From Saccharomycopsis fibuligera x Saccharomycopsis cf. fibuligera (Eukaryota > Ascomycota > Saccharomycetes > Ascoideales > Saccharomycopsidaceae): a stretch of DNA of 64,000 nt. The notes under the pieces were generated by a model. The model was given only the letters and a program-made list of their open reading frames with translations, searched no databases and had not been told where the DNA came from. A program made the position numbers and the translations under genes. Below, one piece after another: positions 32,103 through 42,128 of the stretch. The DNA is taken from positions 1,612,001 through 1,676,000 of the forward strand of contig CP012817.1 of NCBI GenBank assembly GCA_001936135.1. Reading direction: 5' to 3'. Within the stretch, counting starts at the first letter, position 1, and every line of letters starts with the position of its first letter.

Positions 32103-33066
32103 TGCCTTTCTGGTTCTTGGGTGCTTAGTTGTTACTGCCGATTTCCCCTTTTTATCCTTGCCAAATCTGTTGAACTTTAACTTCTCGTGTCTTACTTTCT
32201 CGTTATTATTGTGGTTACTTTTTAAGATTTCATTCGCTAGATTTTGTCTTTTGGTTTCACTCTGCTAGTTTGTTTTTTTGATTTTTCTTTTTGCCCTTGT
32301 GAACTTTTTTTTTGGCTACTGCTTGCTCACCTTTTTTTTCTCTTTTGAGTGCAGCATATTCTGATTCTGCAGCCACGGTCGCTTCAAATCTAATTTACGA
32401 TTTGGAATACGCCTAAGCTTTCCAAATCATACTACTTCACTTCTGGTTTTACTTCTCTTTTCACGTCATTTGCTTCTTTTTTCTTCTTCTTAGTTTCTTG
32501 ACATTTCTCCTATTTACCTCAATTCTTTATCCATATTTTTATATGTTTTAGAGATTTCCTAGAATTTATTATGCATACTCACTACACTTTTATTCACTAT
32601 TTTTTTTTTCTTTTATGGCATCCTGAACTTATGTTAACTATTTTTTCTACTGCTGCAAATAAAAGATACACACACTAGAAGTCCTAGCTGGCTAGTAAAA
32701 AGACAGTAAAGTAATTCTCTTTTGCAAGCCACGCTGCTTAGCATCTAGTGGGAGTGTCTTGGGGCCAGGCGCAAACAGGTGGGTGTTTTGCTGCGCATAA
32801 CTGAGAGTTTTCTACAGAAAATGGCGAAATAAGTTAGAGCATCGAACAAGATGGTTGTCTAAAATTTGAATCTAGAAGAGAGAGCAGACCTTGCAAAGCC
32901 ACTGAAGAAGTATTGGCTGACGATAAGAAAAAAACAAAAAACAAAACCAGGCATAGCGCAGATAGGGGAAAGAAAGGGCAAAGATATTCTGAAACGTTTA
33001 AAGATAAACCCTTATAGAAGGACGGAAAATAAAAGCTAAACATACACCACGCGGCCTCTTCTAGCA
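32103..33066. other. Convergent intergenic region
   Basis: T-rich first half (3' region of the coiled-coil gene) and unremarkable second half. Open frames here lack protein-like composition. Confidence 0.5.
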
Positions 33067-34030
33067 TCACATAATCGTGCAACACTTGCTTGAAGGGCTT
33101 TTGCTAGCGGCTTTTTCGTCACTATCGCTAGCTTGAGCCTGTCTCTTTTCCTGGGTCGTTTTCCGCATAGCTGGAGCAGTATCTTGGTCGGCCGCGGCAG
33201 GAGCAGCGGTGGCCGCAGCAGGAGCGGCAGTGGCCGCAGCGGCACTGGTGCCCCTGAGAGCGGTTGCATCGTCCTGCTTATTGCTGACGACAGCGTCTTT
33301 GTCAACCTTGGCAAAATTGTACTTCTGGCCAACAACTTTGAAAAATTCGGCGCCCTGGATGGTAGCAATTTTGATCTCCAATTCGCTAGCCTGTCTTTCA
33401 CCAGTAGGGCCAGCAAATAAGCCAGCGCCCCACGGAGAGCCGCCATGGACCTCGTCCAAAGTGGTGATCTCGCCGAACGCAGCACTGTAGCCGAGCGGAA
33501 CGTAGATTAGCCCATGGTGGGCGAAAATCGACAAGTAGTTTCTGACGGTGACTTCCTGGCCGCCGCCTGGAGTGCCGGTGGAAACAAACACGCCGGCAGG
33601 CTTACCGTAAAGAGCGCCCTCGGCCCAGAGACCGCCAGTGGCGCCCCAAAACTCAAACCACTGGGCTGGCAAAGAGCCGAATCTTGTAGGGACGCCAAAG
33701 AGGAACGCATCGTAGGTCTCGAGGACCTCGGGAGTGGCGACGGCAAACTCTTCCTCCGGTGGCGGCGGTGGCGCGTGCATTTTGTCAAGGACCTCTTGCG
33801 GAAGGGTCTCTGGAACACGGAATAGATCAGCCTGCCCGCCAGCGGACACAACGCCGCGCTGGACGTGTTTGGCAAAGTCGAACAAGTGGCCCCAGGTGGA
33901 GTACGTGATGATCTGAGGCTGTTAGTAGCGCGCAACGCGTAGCGCGGCGACGTTCAGTGCAAAGACACACCACACCGTGCCGTAGCACGGTCCATGTTCA
34001 GCGAGTGGTACATACAGCAATCTTGGTCAT
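33067..34030 (-). CDS. YCP4: Flavodoxin-like NAD(P)H:quinone reductase with CaaX-type tail, spliced
   Basis: Exon 1 34016-34030 encodes MTKIA and exon 2 33912-33067 the rest, 286 residues in all. Splicing restores the flavodoxin start [18 protein letters not shown], whose YSTWGH loop binds the FMN phosphate. Further family motifs are [34 protein letters not shown] and [17 protein letters not shown]. This is the WrbA/Pst2/Rfs1/Ycp4 family: two-electron quinone reduction on the inner plasma membrane and eisosomes, protecting lipids from peroxidation. An Ala-rich, then charged, tail of about 80 residues ends in KCCTIM: a CaaX-type box next to a second Cys, as in lipid-anchored Ycp4, which is the reason for the symbol. 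Codon use is unusually GC-rich. The gene is head to head with a paralogue. Confidence 0.9.
33913..34015 (-). other. Intron in the YCP4-like gene (103 nt)
   Basis: Donor GTATGT at 34015-34010 after only five codons, branch TACTAAC, acceptor CCTCAG ending at 33913, phase 0. Confidence 0.93.
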
Positions 34031-34921
34031 TTTCGAAGCAGTTTCTGTCTGGGGCTGCCTGGAGAGAGCCTCTGGAGACCCTTGCAAATATTTATATACC
34101 GGCCGCACTTCCTTTCCCAGCGAGCGAGCGAGCGAGCGGACGCGAGACCCACCGCGCGGTACAGCTGCTTCTCGCTGCAGCCGCCGGTCTTACTGTGTAT
34201 TATGCGCTTCTTACTCAGCACGGCCGGCCTTACTAACCGTTACTAACCGTTACTAAGCCGCGTGCGCCCGCCGGCGCCCGCCGGCTCTGGCACACTCCGC
34301 CCAGCTGGGGGCACCGGCGCCGTGCGGCGGGAGCGCGCGCGCGCGCGTGTGGCGGCGCACGTGTATGTGGCCGCACGTGATATGTGGTCATGTGACTGCT
34401 GCGCGCGCGCCACATGATCATCATGTGCCTCTCGCCTGCTGCTCGTGCCTCTCACGCGCATCTCACGTGCGGCGCCCGCGGTGCGGCCCAAAAGAGGCGG
34501 GAGCGAAGCAGCCGGGGCTAAATTCCTCAAGCGAGAAGCCGAGACAGGCTCAGGCTCGCAAGCGCACGACCATGCGTGCAGGCGCGCAGCCATGCGCGCA
34601 ACAGTTATGCACGGGCTAAAGCGCCGCCTAATGGCGGCGACAATCGCGGGAAGATCGGCAGCTGCAGAAAGCGCTGCAGAGCAGTGCAGAGCAGTGCAGT
34701 CCGCCACCTCTCAACAGAAAGAGGCGATCCGGCTCTGGGGCCCCGTCGCTGATATCGCGTCGCTGATATCGCGTCGCGCAAGGGCTGCTGTCCGGCGGTA
34801 GTGTGGGCAGCACGGCGGTATAAATAAATAAGGGCGTCTCCGGTCATACTTCCACGGTGGCCATGGGCGCTCTGCTCCAGTAGGTCCCCATAGCTATCGC
34901 TGCAGAACCCACACACGCGCC
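34031..34921. promoter_or_regulatory. GC-rich divergent promoter of the flavodoxin pair
   Basis: About 890 bases of strikingly GC-rich DNA between the two flavodoxin starts. TATA boxes face each gene: TATATAAAT on the minus strand at 34090-34098 (60 bases before the 34030 start) and TATAAATA at 34819-34826 (96 bases before 34922). Short direct repeats abound: GCGA units at 34120-34139, TTACTAACCG units at 34230-34256 and a 14-mer doublet at 34745-34772. Numerous CACGTG-like and CGCG words occur. Open frames here reflect the lack of stop codons in GC-rich DNA. Confidence 0.75.
34230..34256. promoter_or_regulatory. Three phased Yap1/Cap1-type sites
   Basis: TTACTAA occurs exactly three times at 34230, 34240 and 34250, a 10-bp spacing of about one helical turn. 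TTACTAA is the consensus Yap1 response element, bound in Candida by Cap1, the oxidative-stress bZIP factor. A TTACTCA half-match lies at 34211. Sites lie 200 bases from the minus gene and 670 from the plus gene. Confidence 0.7.
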
Positions 34922-35839
34922 ATGGCTCCTAGGGTAGCCGTCATCTTCTACACCACGTACGGTCACACGTACGAGCTCGCCAAAGAAATCCAGAAAGGCG
35001 TGTACGAGGCCGGTCTCCATGCTGACATGTACCGTATACCAGAGGCTCAGCAGGGCGTCCCGGCAGCGTCGTCGTCGTTGCAAGTGCCGGGGTCGGCGCC
35101 TCTGTCTTCTTCGTCGAACCCCTACGGTGACGAGTCCGGCTCGTCGGTGACCACCGCCGCCAGCAGAGACGACTCCTCGCTTGCTGCCAAACTGAACAGC
35201 GGCGACACTGTGCCCGACAGCCGCTCCTTGTCGTCGGGGCCGCCGCTGAGCCAGAGTCATCATCGCCACCGCCACCGCCGCCACCGCCACCAGAAGAGCC
35301 ACATGGCGAACTACAGCTCCAACGGCAGCAGCACCACCACCACCAGGCGCCACTCGCCGGCCAGAAAAGTCCCTGTTGCCACCACCCAAACGCTAGAGAA
35401 GTACGACGCGTTTCTCTTTGGCATCCCCAGCAAGTTCGGCAACTATCCCGCGGAGTGGAAGTCCTTTCTTGATAAAACAGGCGCCCTTTGGGCCCGCGGA
35501 GTCTTGCTTGGGAAGCCAGCGGGAATGTTTGTGCTGACGGGAACCGTTGGTGGCGGACAAGAAGCAACAATACTAAGCGCCATGTCTGTGCTCGTGCATC
35601 ACGGAATGATCTTTGTTCCCTTGGGGTACAAGAACGCCACTGCTCCACTAAAGAAAAGCGCGAGCAGCGACGACCTTAGCGGCAGGGGAAATGAAGATGG
35701 GTACAATGTGCTCGCTGGAAGCCCGTGGGGCGCTGGCGTTTATGCAGGTCCAAATGGCTCGAGGGCGCCGTCGAGCATTGAGTTGAAGACTGCAAGAATC
35801 CAGGGAAGAACGTTTGCCGAGGTCATAAGAAAGTTTTAA
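34922..35839 (+). CDS. Flavodoxin-like quinone reductase with a 110-residue insertion
   Basis: 305 residues. Family motifs: [20 protein letters not shown] (FMN phosphate loop), [39 protein letters not shown], and [16 protein letters not shown]. It belongs with Pst2/Rfs1/Ycp4. Between about residues 45 and 150, where relatives have a short PxxLPxEVL loop, lies a low-complexity Ser/Pro/His/Arg insertion including [16 protein letters not shown] second short insertion with [13 protein letters not shown] follows VPLGYKN. No C-terminal CaaX box; it ends FAEVIRKF. Codon 205 is CTG (35534-35536) in FV-CTG-TGT, where the paralogue has a Ser codon. GC-rich codon use, as in the paralogue. Confidence 0.9.
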   Translation: MAPRVAVIFYTTYGHTYELAKEIQKGVYEAGLHADMYRIPEAQQGVPAASSSLQVPGSAPLSSSSNPYGDESGSSVTTAASRDDSSLAAKLNSGDTVPDSRSLSSGPPLSQSHHRHRHRRHRHQKSHMANYSSNGSSTTTTRRHSPARKVPVATTQTLEKYDAFLFGIPSKFGNYPAEWKSFLDKTGALWARGVLLGKPAGMFVLTGTVGGGQEATILSAMSVLVHHGMIFVPLGYKNATAPLKKSASSDDLSGRGNEDGYNVLAGSPWGAGVYAGPNGSRAPSSIELKTARIQGRTFAEVIRKF

Positions 35840-36759
35840 AAGTGAGCTGTCTAGCCAGTGCTAAAAAAATTAAAGGTGATAAAAGAATTTTTTTTTTTTT
35901 TATTTCTTTTGTGTTGTTGTTGTTGAGAAGTTCAAACTTATTATAGAGTTTATGATTTTTTTCAGCTTGTCTGTTTTTCTATTGCTATTTTTTGCTTCTG
36001 TTTTCTTTTGTGAAGGGTGTTTATGAAATTATGGTTTGTGCTTTTATTTCTTTTTGATATGTGTTCTTGCTTTTGAATGGTGCTCTGTATTGTTCCTTTT
36101 CTCAATTTTTTTTTTTTTTTTTTTTTTTTTTCTGTTCAAAACATTACAACGTTTGCTGACTTTTCTTGCTTCAGGCATTCAGCCTTTTGGCTGTCATTGG
36201 CATTTTGTGTCTGCGTATTGGCAAAGCGGTTCTGTTCAAACTGAAACGTCGCGAACTAAGTAGAGGATGTTATGCTCTTACATCTGATTCATGAGCAATA
36301 TAATTCGTTCAATATAAATCAAAGCACCATAGAATAATTCTTGCGACAGCACCAACACCAACCTCAACAGCATGTCCTAGCCTTCAGGGTGCTGCAAAAG
36401 AAAAAGTCGCTGGATGTTTGCATCGATGGATGAGCAAATATCCACTGCAAGGTTTTACTAAAAGCCAGCAGTAAACACTCTGAGACATTCGGACGATGGT
36501 TTGCACTTGGAATGCAGATACAGTCCATTTTGCCATACGAGAATTGATAAGCTGACGTAGGCAGGTAGACCTGGTAAGCGGCTTACATAAAAGATTAGTG
36601 TAAATCTATAAGTAACTGATTTTGATTGGAACAAGCATGATATATATATACCAAAGAACAAAAAGAATAGAATATGAAGTCTAGAGGTCAGAATGAAACA
36701 GAAAGCAAACAAACAAAACAAGACAAAAAAGAAAAAAAAAACATAAAACATCCCAAAAA
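35840..36759. other. Convergent intergenic region
   Basis: T-rich, with T tracts at 35889-35900 and 36108-36130. No gene seen. GC content drops back to the level of the rest of the window. Confidence 0.5.
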
Positions 36760-38316
36760 CTATAACCGGTATCTAAAGTATGGGTTCTTGTCACCCATCT
36801 CTGCCAAATCTTTGCCTGGCACTGCCTTGTACTTGCCTTCGATAATATCCATCTCTCTCTTGTTATTAATCTTGACATATGCCACTGCCAAAATAATGGT
36901 GGCAATGAGACCCATACCAATAAAGCCCAAGGACAAGGCATGGCCCAAGACATAGTGAGGAGCGTCTTGAGTACGGTAGAAATTAGATGCAAAAGCACCA
37001 CCAAAATTGCCAAGACCAATATGTAAGGCCATACCCACTGCTCTCTTGTAATCTCCGGAAAGATTGTTGGCCGTCCAAGTAACTCCGGTTGGGAATGATT
37101 GGTAGATACCAATACACGCGATATAAACCCCCGCATAAATTGCTCCTGGCTTACTAACGGGATCACAGCCCAAAGCCACACCAAACCCAACAGCCATGGT
37201 GATGAAGTTCAAAATCAAAAATGGCGATCGCTTGCCAACCTTATCGGAGATAAATGCTTGAATCACAGAAAATATGGAAGCAGTAATGTATACTGGCACG
37301 GACATCAATTGAGCTTTTTCGTTAGAGTAGCCCAAGTTGCGAATGATACTTGGCAAGAAAAGAGAAATACCGTACAATGGAGCACAGATACCATAGTAGA
37401 CAAGAATGTGCATGTAAATTTGCCAATCTTTGACAGCTTGCCAAAAATATTTGGATTTGGCTTCGTTAACCTCTGGTTCGAAAAATGAAGATGCATGGTC
37501 TCCGTTAACCAAGTCCACAGAATCAGAATTGCCGTCATGTTGCAATCGGTAAAGAACAAATTCACGTTCTTCCTCGGTCAAGAAAGTGGCGGTTTCGGGA
37601 AAATCGTATAGAAAGAAAAAAGAGATCACAGCCACAACAACTGTGAGCAATCCCTCGAGAATGAAAATCCATCTCCACCCTTCATAGCCGCCAACACCAT
37701 CCATTTTACTGATACCGTATGCTAACAAGCCGGAAAAAGCGCCGGCAACAGAAGCCGAGGAGAAGAATAATGCCTGACGAAGATTGATTTCGTGGCGACA
37801 ATACCAATGCGTCAAATAGTAGGCCACACCAGGGAATAGGCCAGCCTCCGCGACACCCAAAAAGATACGGGTGGCAAAGAGACCACCAAAGTTTTGAATT
37901 GTGCCCATTAAAGTCATCACAGTGCCCCAAGCAATCATCAATGTTGGAAGCCAAATTGACGGTCTGAGTTTCTTGAGCATCATGTTGGAAGGCACCTCAA
38001 AGATTGTGTATGTGATGAAAAAGATTGTCAAACAAACATTGTATTGATTGCCGTGCAAATTCAAGTCTTCGGTCAAACCTTCGATTTTGGCGTTACCAAT
38101 ATTGCCGCGGTCAAGAAAAGCCAAGAGATAAAGGACGGAGACCATTGGAATAAGCTTAAGGTCTAATTTCCGGAGAAGTTTTCTCTCATCAATGTTAGGA
38201 AACATCTCCGATGGGTTTTGATACTTGGTGGAGTATTTGGTAGAGCTGTCGCCACCACCAGTAGTGGTCTTTTCAATATAGCTCTCATGGTTACTCGCCT
38301 GGCTTTTTGTGTCCAT
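36760..38316 (-). CDS. MFS anion:cation symporter, allantoate permease (Dal5/Tna1) family
   Basis: 518 residues from the first ATG (38316); the frame is open further upstream but without an ATG. About 12 membrane segments. Family motifs: LYLLAFLDRGNIGNAKIEGL in TM1, FEVPSNMMLKKLRPS, RIFLGVAEAGLFPGVAYYLT in TM4-5, WRWIFILEGL, and NNLSGDYKRAVGMALHIGLG in the second half. These mark the DAL5/TNA1/SEO1 group, which import carboxylate-bearing compounds such as allantoate, nicotinate, pantothenate or vitamin H precursors. The substrate cannot be read from sequence. The N-terminal tail is hydrophilic. The upstream 3.8 kb is empty of genes. Confidence 0.9.
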   Translation of the reverse strand: MDTKSQASNHESYIEKTTTGGGDSSTKYSTKYQNPSEMFPNIDERKLLRKLDLKLIPMVSVLYLLAFLDRGNIGNAKIEGLTEDLNLHGNQYNVCLTIFFITYTIFEVPSNMMLKKLRPSIWLPTLMIAWGTVMTLMGTIQNFGGLFATRIFLGVAEAGLFPGVAYYLTHWYCRHEINLRQALFFSSASVAGAFSGLLAYGISKMDGVGGYEGWRWIFILEGLLTVVVAVISFFFLYDFPETATFLTEEEREFVLYRLQHDGNSDSVDLVNGDHASSFFEPEVNEAKSKYFWQAVKDWQIYMHILVYYGICAPLYGISLFLPSIIRNLGYSNEKAQLMSVPVYITASIFSVIQAFISDKVGKRSPFLILNFITMAVGFGVALGCDPVSKPGAIYAGVYIACIGIYQSFPTGVTWTANNLSGDYKRAVGMALHIGLGNFGGAFASNFYRTQDAPHYVLGHALSLGFIGMGLIATIILAVAYVKINNKREMDIIEGKYKAVPGKDLAEMGDKNPYFRYRL

Positions 38317-41300
38317 ATTTGTAGCGTTATTCTTTGGCTCAGTGACTATGTGTGAGGAAGCGCAGAGCTTGATACTGAGAGTACTACTCGATTCGCCCGA
38401 AATGTTGACAGGGAGTAACAAAAATCTGGAATACTTGTAAACAGAGCGCAGAAATACACACTAGAAAGAGAACTGGAAAAGAAAAAAAAGGCTTTACCGG
38501 GGGGTCTGGACTCCTTTATAGGCATCGTGCCAGCAGGTTCGAGATAGGCAATTAGAGAAAAGAAAGTCAAAATTCGATGCGGTGCTATTTAAAGCTGTGA
38601 GGAGCAAATGGGGCATGTTAGGGATTCGCATTTTGCCTGTGGGACGCTTTAGGCCGGGTCGCTGAAGCAGACAGCCGAGCGGGTGGGACCAGCCGCACGC
38701 ATATGTACATGCCTACGGGTGCCAACAGAATATAAAAATCGAGAGTCCCCGTACCTTGAGTTTGTAGTAGTTGTGAAGATTACGTCAAGCGACTCCTCAC
38801 CGCTGCGTTGTCGGTTGAGCTAACGCTTGCGGAGGTGGGACAGGCCCTGTGGGTCCCTCAGCACAGCAAAGCAGCAAAGGTTTCTCCGACAGCAGTTTTC
38901 CCCGCTTCTGGAACGACACTAAAAGCGCCCCGCCATAATGGAGACGGAAATAGTTGTAACCATTTTTCAATCTCAGATATTGACTTTATAAGTTTCGACG
39001 CTAATTTGTCGCTGAAACGGTTATGAAGCTTTGATTTTGGAAGGAACCTGGGTATTGTTCTTTCTTGATGTTTGCTGGCCGAAGCTTACAGATATATACG
39101 CGCTCAGACAGGCTTTCGTCTTCGCGTGCTAACAATACTTGGGGATCATACACGAGAGATGTCCATTGACTAGTATACTCGCGGCAAGCAACCTTCAAAA
39201 GCCGCAACTGATGGTGTAACCGGTCTCAGCGTACAGTAGAAAAATAAGAAAACCTTTCCAACGCAAGTTTGGATACTGATGGCTACGGCATGGTGTGGGA
39301 CGTTCGCGGGGCAGCCAACCAAAGTAAGCTGCATGCTTGAAGGACTAAAGCGATGGATTCATATTTTTTTTTTTTTTTTTTTTTTTTTTCAATCAAAGGA
39401 GATGAATCAGAAAGAAGAAAAAAAGAAAAAAAAAAAATAGAGAACAGCTAAATGTTATTACTAATACGTATCCCCTACGGTATCAGCTGGTTAGCGTTTA
39501 TCAGCTTTTGAGAAAGTTCCGAATATCTAATCCAAGTTTTCGTACTGTAAAAGATAAAGATAAGATACCGCAGCAGACTTCGGAGTTGGACGTAGTTAGC
39601 CGAGAAAAAAAAGAATATTTTCTACAGCGGCTTCTCTTTTTTCTCGGGCAATCATAAGTTCCGGCAAAACTTGAATAGTTACTGTACCTCCGTGGGGGAT
39701 ACTCTGCGACGCTGCAAAGAATGATGTTTGCGACGCAAGATTCAACTCGGCTGGCAAATGTCAGCAAGAGGATACTCGTTTACGATGTGGGGGCCCTTCG
39801 TGGTTCATCTTCTCTTCGGAGTCTCCGTACGCGGAGCACAGAACTGATTGGCTGCTGGTTTATCTCCGAATAATAGCGTTTCGGGTTGCCATGGCTAGTT
39901 TGCGTTGCGTGGGTCTCCAACTAGTCTCGGAGGGTGAGCGCTAAAAACAAGGTATTTCCTGAAATCCTTCTCCTGAAATCCTTCTCCTGAAATCCTGAAG
40001 TCCTGCAATGCAATTGGCAAAAAAGAAAGGTGCCAGTTCGCACATTTCAGCACAGTAGCGGCGTAAGTGAGCCCATTTGAAAGGAAAACGAAACGGTGTA
40101 GTAGAGAACCGATAAGAGACGATAGAGCGGAAACCGGGCTTTTGAATTGTGCCGATAAAGTTTCGGAAAAACTCAATTCAAAACTTTAGGGTACTGCCCA
40201 TGTCTTTTTGTGTCATCGGGTTCGCAGTGCGGCTTTTCATGAAGCCCCACGTTGTACATCCTCGCGTTTTCCTCGTGAATAGAAGGACATTGAAAAGCGC
40301 GAGGCAAGATAAGCTTTCAAAAAACAAAGTCTACGCGATCTGCACAATTGTTTATGATGGATCAAGAGCTGCATAGTATCAATTTTCGGATACGATGCTG
40401 GGTAAAAGCGACATGTATGCATATGCAGCAGAAAGCTAACATGCGTCCCTGGAGACTATGGAGTGACATAAATAAGCCTCCTTTGGAGCGAAACGCAAAA
40501 GAGCTAGCATTTGTTGTTGGCAAAGCGCGCTTGGATCAGATTTTATGAGTCGTCGGTTTCACCAGAGACTGTAGATTGAATATCAGATCTTCATTTTATC
40601 AAATTTTTCTATGAGTTAATGTTTGCTTTAAATTCTTCTATGGAGGTGTCTAGTTTCAAGGATTTATAATCGCCCATCCATGTCAGTATTGTGGCTCAAA
40701 AGTATCCGAGGTTCAGCATTCTTTCGGTAAACTAGTATGCTTACTTATGGCTTGGCAATTATGCCTTTTCTGTTGCTGGTGTGCTGCTGGCAGTATTTTG
40801 GTAGCTTCTCTTTTATCAATGTATCTGTACTCTAGATTCACCACGGGACGTTGTTGTTCTGGCTGTAACACTAGTTATTCATATGGTTTCAAAATAAGCT
40901 ATTATTCGGTGATGGTGAAAAATGGTCTTGCGAGTTGTTAATTGAGTCAATGAATAGCAGAATGTTTGGATACTCATGGCGGCCTTTGCTAATAGCAAGT
41001 CTAACTGAAAGAAAAGTACTTCGAGCTAAGTGGCATTACTTTCAATCATCATAGAATATACTTTTTTGATAAGTACCTCTTTCAGAGCGCCAATCTTAAA
41101 GCCAACAACAAATAAATGCACTTTACGTCGGGGCCTTGCATTAGCTATTCATGATATGATAACGGGAAAAGCAAGCAGTTCATTTTTGATTTATTTACCC
41201 AAATTTGAATTACGCGCATGCATGTGCGACATTTATACGGTTCAGCTTCCAAGCACCTTAACATTACTGTATCGGGTAATATTCTAGAGCTTTTCCAGGG

Positions 41301-41544
41301 TTTCTACACCCGTGATATTCATTATCGGCTATAACAAAGCTTAAGAAACTAACATAAGTCAAATTATGTGCACCGCTTCAAAGCAGGATTCAAAGTGCTA
41401 GTCGGTTGGCAGAATTGATATTTTTTCAAGTGTTTTAAGAAAAAGCTGTATTATGTCTTATAATCATAAGTGCTAGTTACTGTTTCAAGATGCAGCTGAA
41501 AAACGTTGTAATAAATTTGTCCAAACATGCTTAAAAGAAAAAAG

Positions 41545-41585
<41 letters not shown>

Positions 41586-42128
41586 AAAAAAAAAGTATGG
41601 GAATAAACCAATAAAAAGAGAAAAGAGTCTAAGAAATATTATAAAATAGAACAAATAAATATGAGAAGGTTAAAATAAAAAGTCAGAAATTTATATACAT
41701 TTATGAGAACGAATTGCCAAAAACAAATATAGAATCAATATAATGAAAGCGATAATGAAAAATTAGAATAATGTACAACAACGCCAGGTAGAACTTTCTT
41801 AGAAATAAAATAGAAAATAAAGAACTAGAAAATAAAAAAAAGTAAAAAAAAAAAAAAAAAATAGAAAAGAAGTAGACAACAGAAAGTTGCAAATCAAAAT
41901 ATAACTGGATATTTTTGCACTGTAAAGGGCGTGTAAGTATATTGAGAGCGAACAACGAAACGCAGGGAAGGTGTGAAGATAAAATTAATTGAAAACAAAA
42001 AGGCAACCACTTAGAGTCAGATAGTTAATGGCGCAAAAAGAAATTCGAGAAAAATAGAGAAGAGAGTAAAAAGAATCGATACAAATAAACGCACTATGCC
42101 ATGTTTAGGGCGGCAATTGATAGTACTA
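38317..42128. other. Large gene-free region upstream of the transporter
   Basis: 3.8 kb with no credible coding sequence; all open frames are under 110 codons and of odd composition. The first 2.2 kb is of moderate GC, the last 0.7 kb very A-rich on the plus strand (A tract at 41551-41583), the probable 3' region of the zinc-cluster gene. A possible transporter TATA (TATAAAG on the minus strand) is near 38513-38519. Tandem GATAA words lie at 39553-39564. A plus-strand TATAAAAA near 38732 could start an unannotated transcript. Confidence 0.6.
39957..39996. repeat. 14-bp tandem repeat, about 2.9 copies
   Basis: TCCTGAAATCCTTC repeated head to tail, within the gene-free stretch. Confidence 0.9.

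Noticed and set aside
34233-34916. Several 60-150-codon frames on both strands between the flavodoxins
   Set aside because: Expected from stop-poor GC-rich DNA; Arg/Ala/Pro-rich composition; occupy a promoter with TATA boxes on both sides.
36760-38421. Transporter start at 38421
   Set aside because: That codon is TTG; the first in-frame ATG is 38316 and gives a normal family N-terminus.
39553-39564. GATAA words as proof of nitrogen-catabolite control of the transporter
   Set aside because: GATAAG occurs about four times in 3.8 kb, only slightly above chance, and over 1 kb from the start.
40747-40941. Cys-rich 64-codon frame
   Set aside because: Isolated, no signal-peptide cleavage or domain pattern, in a gene-free region.
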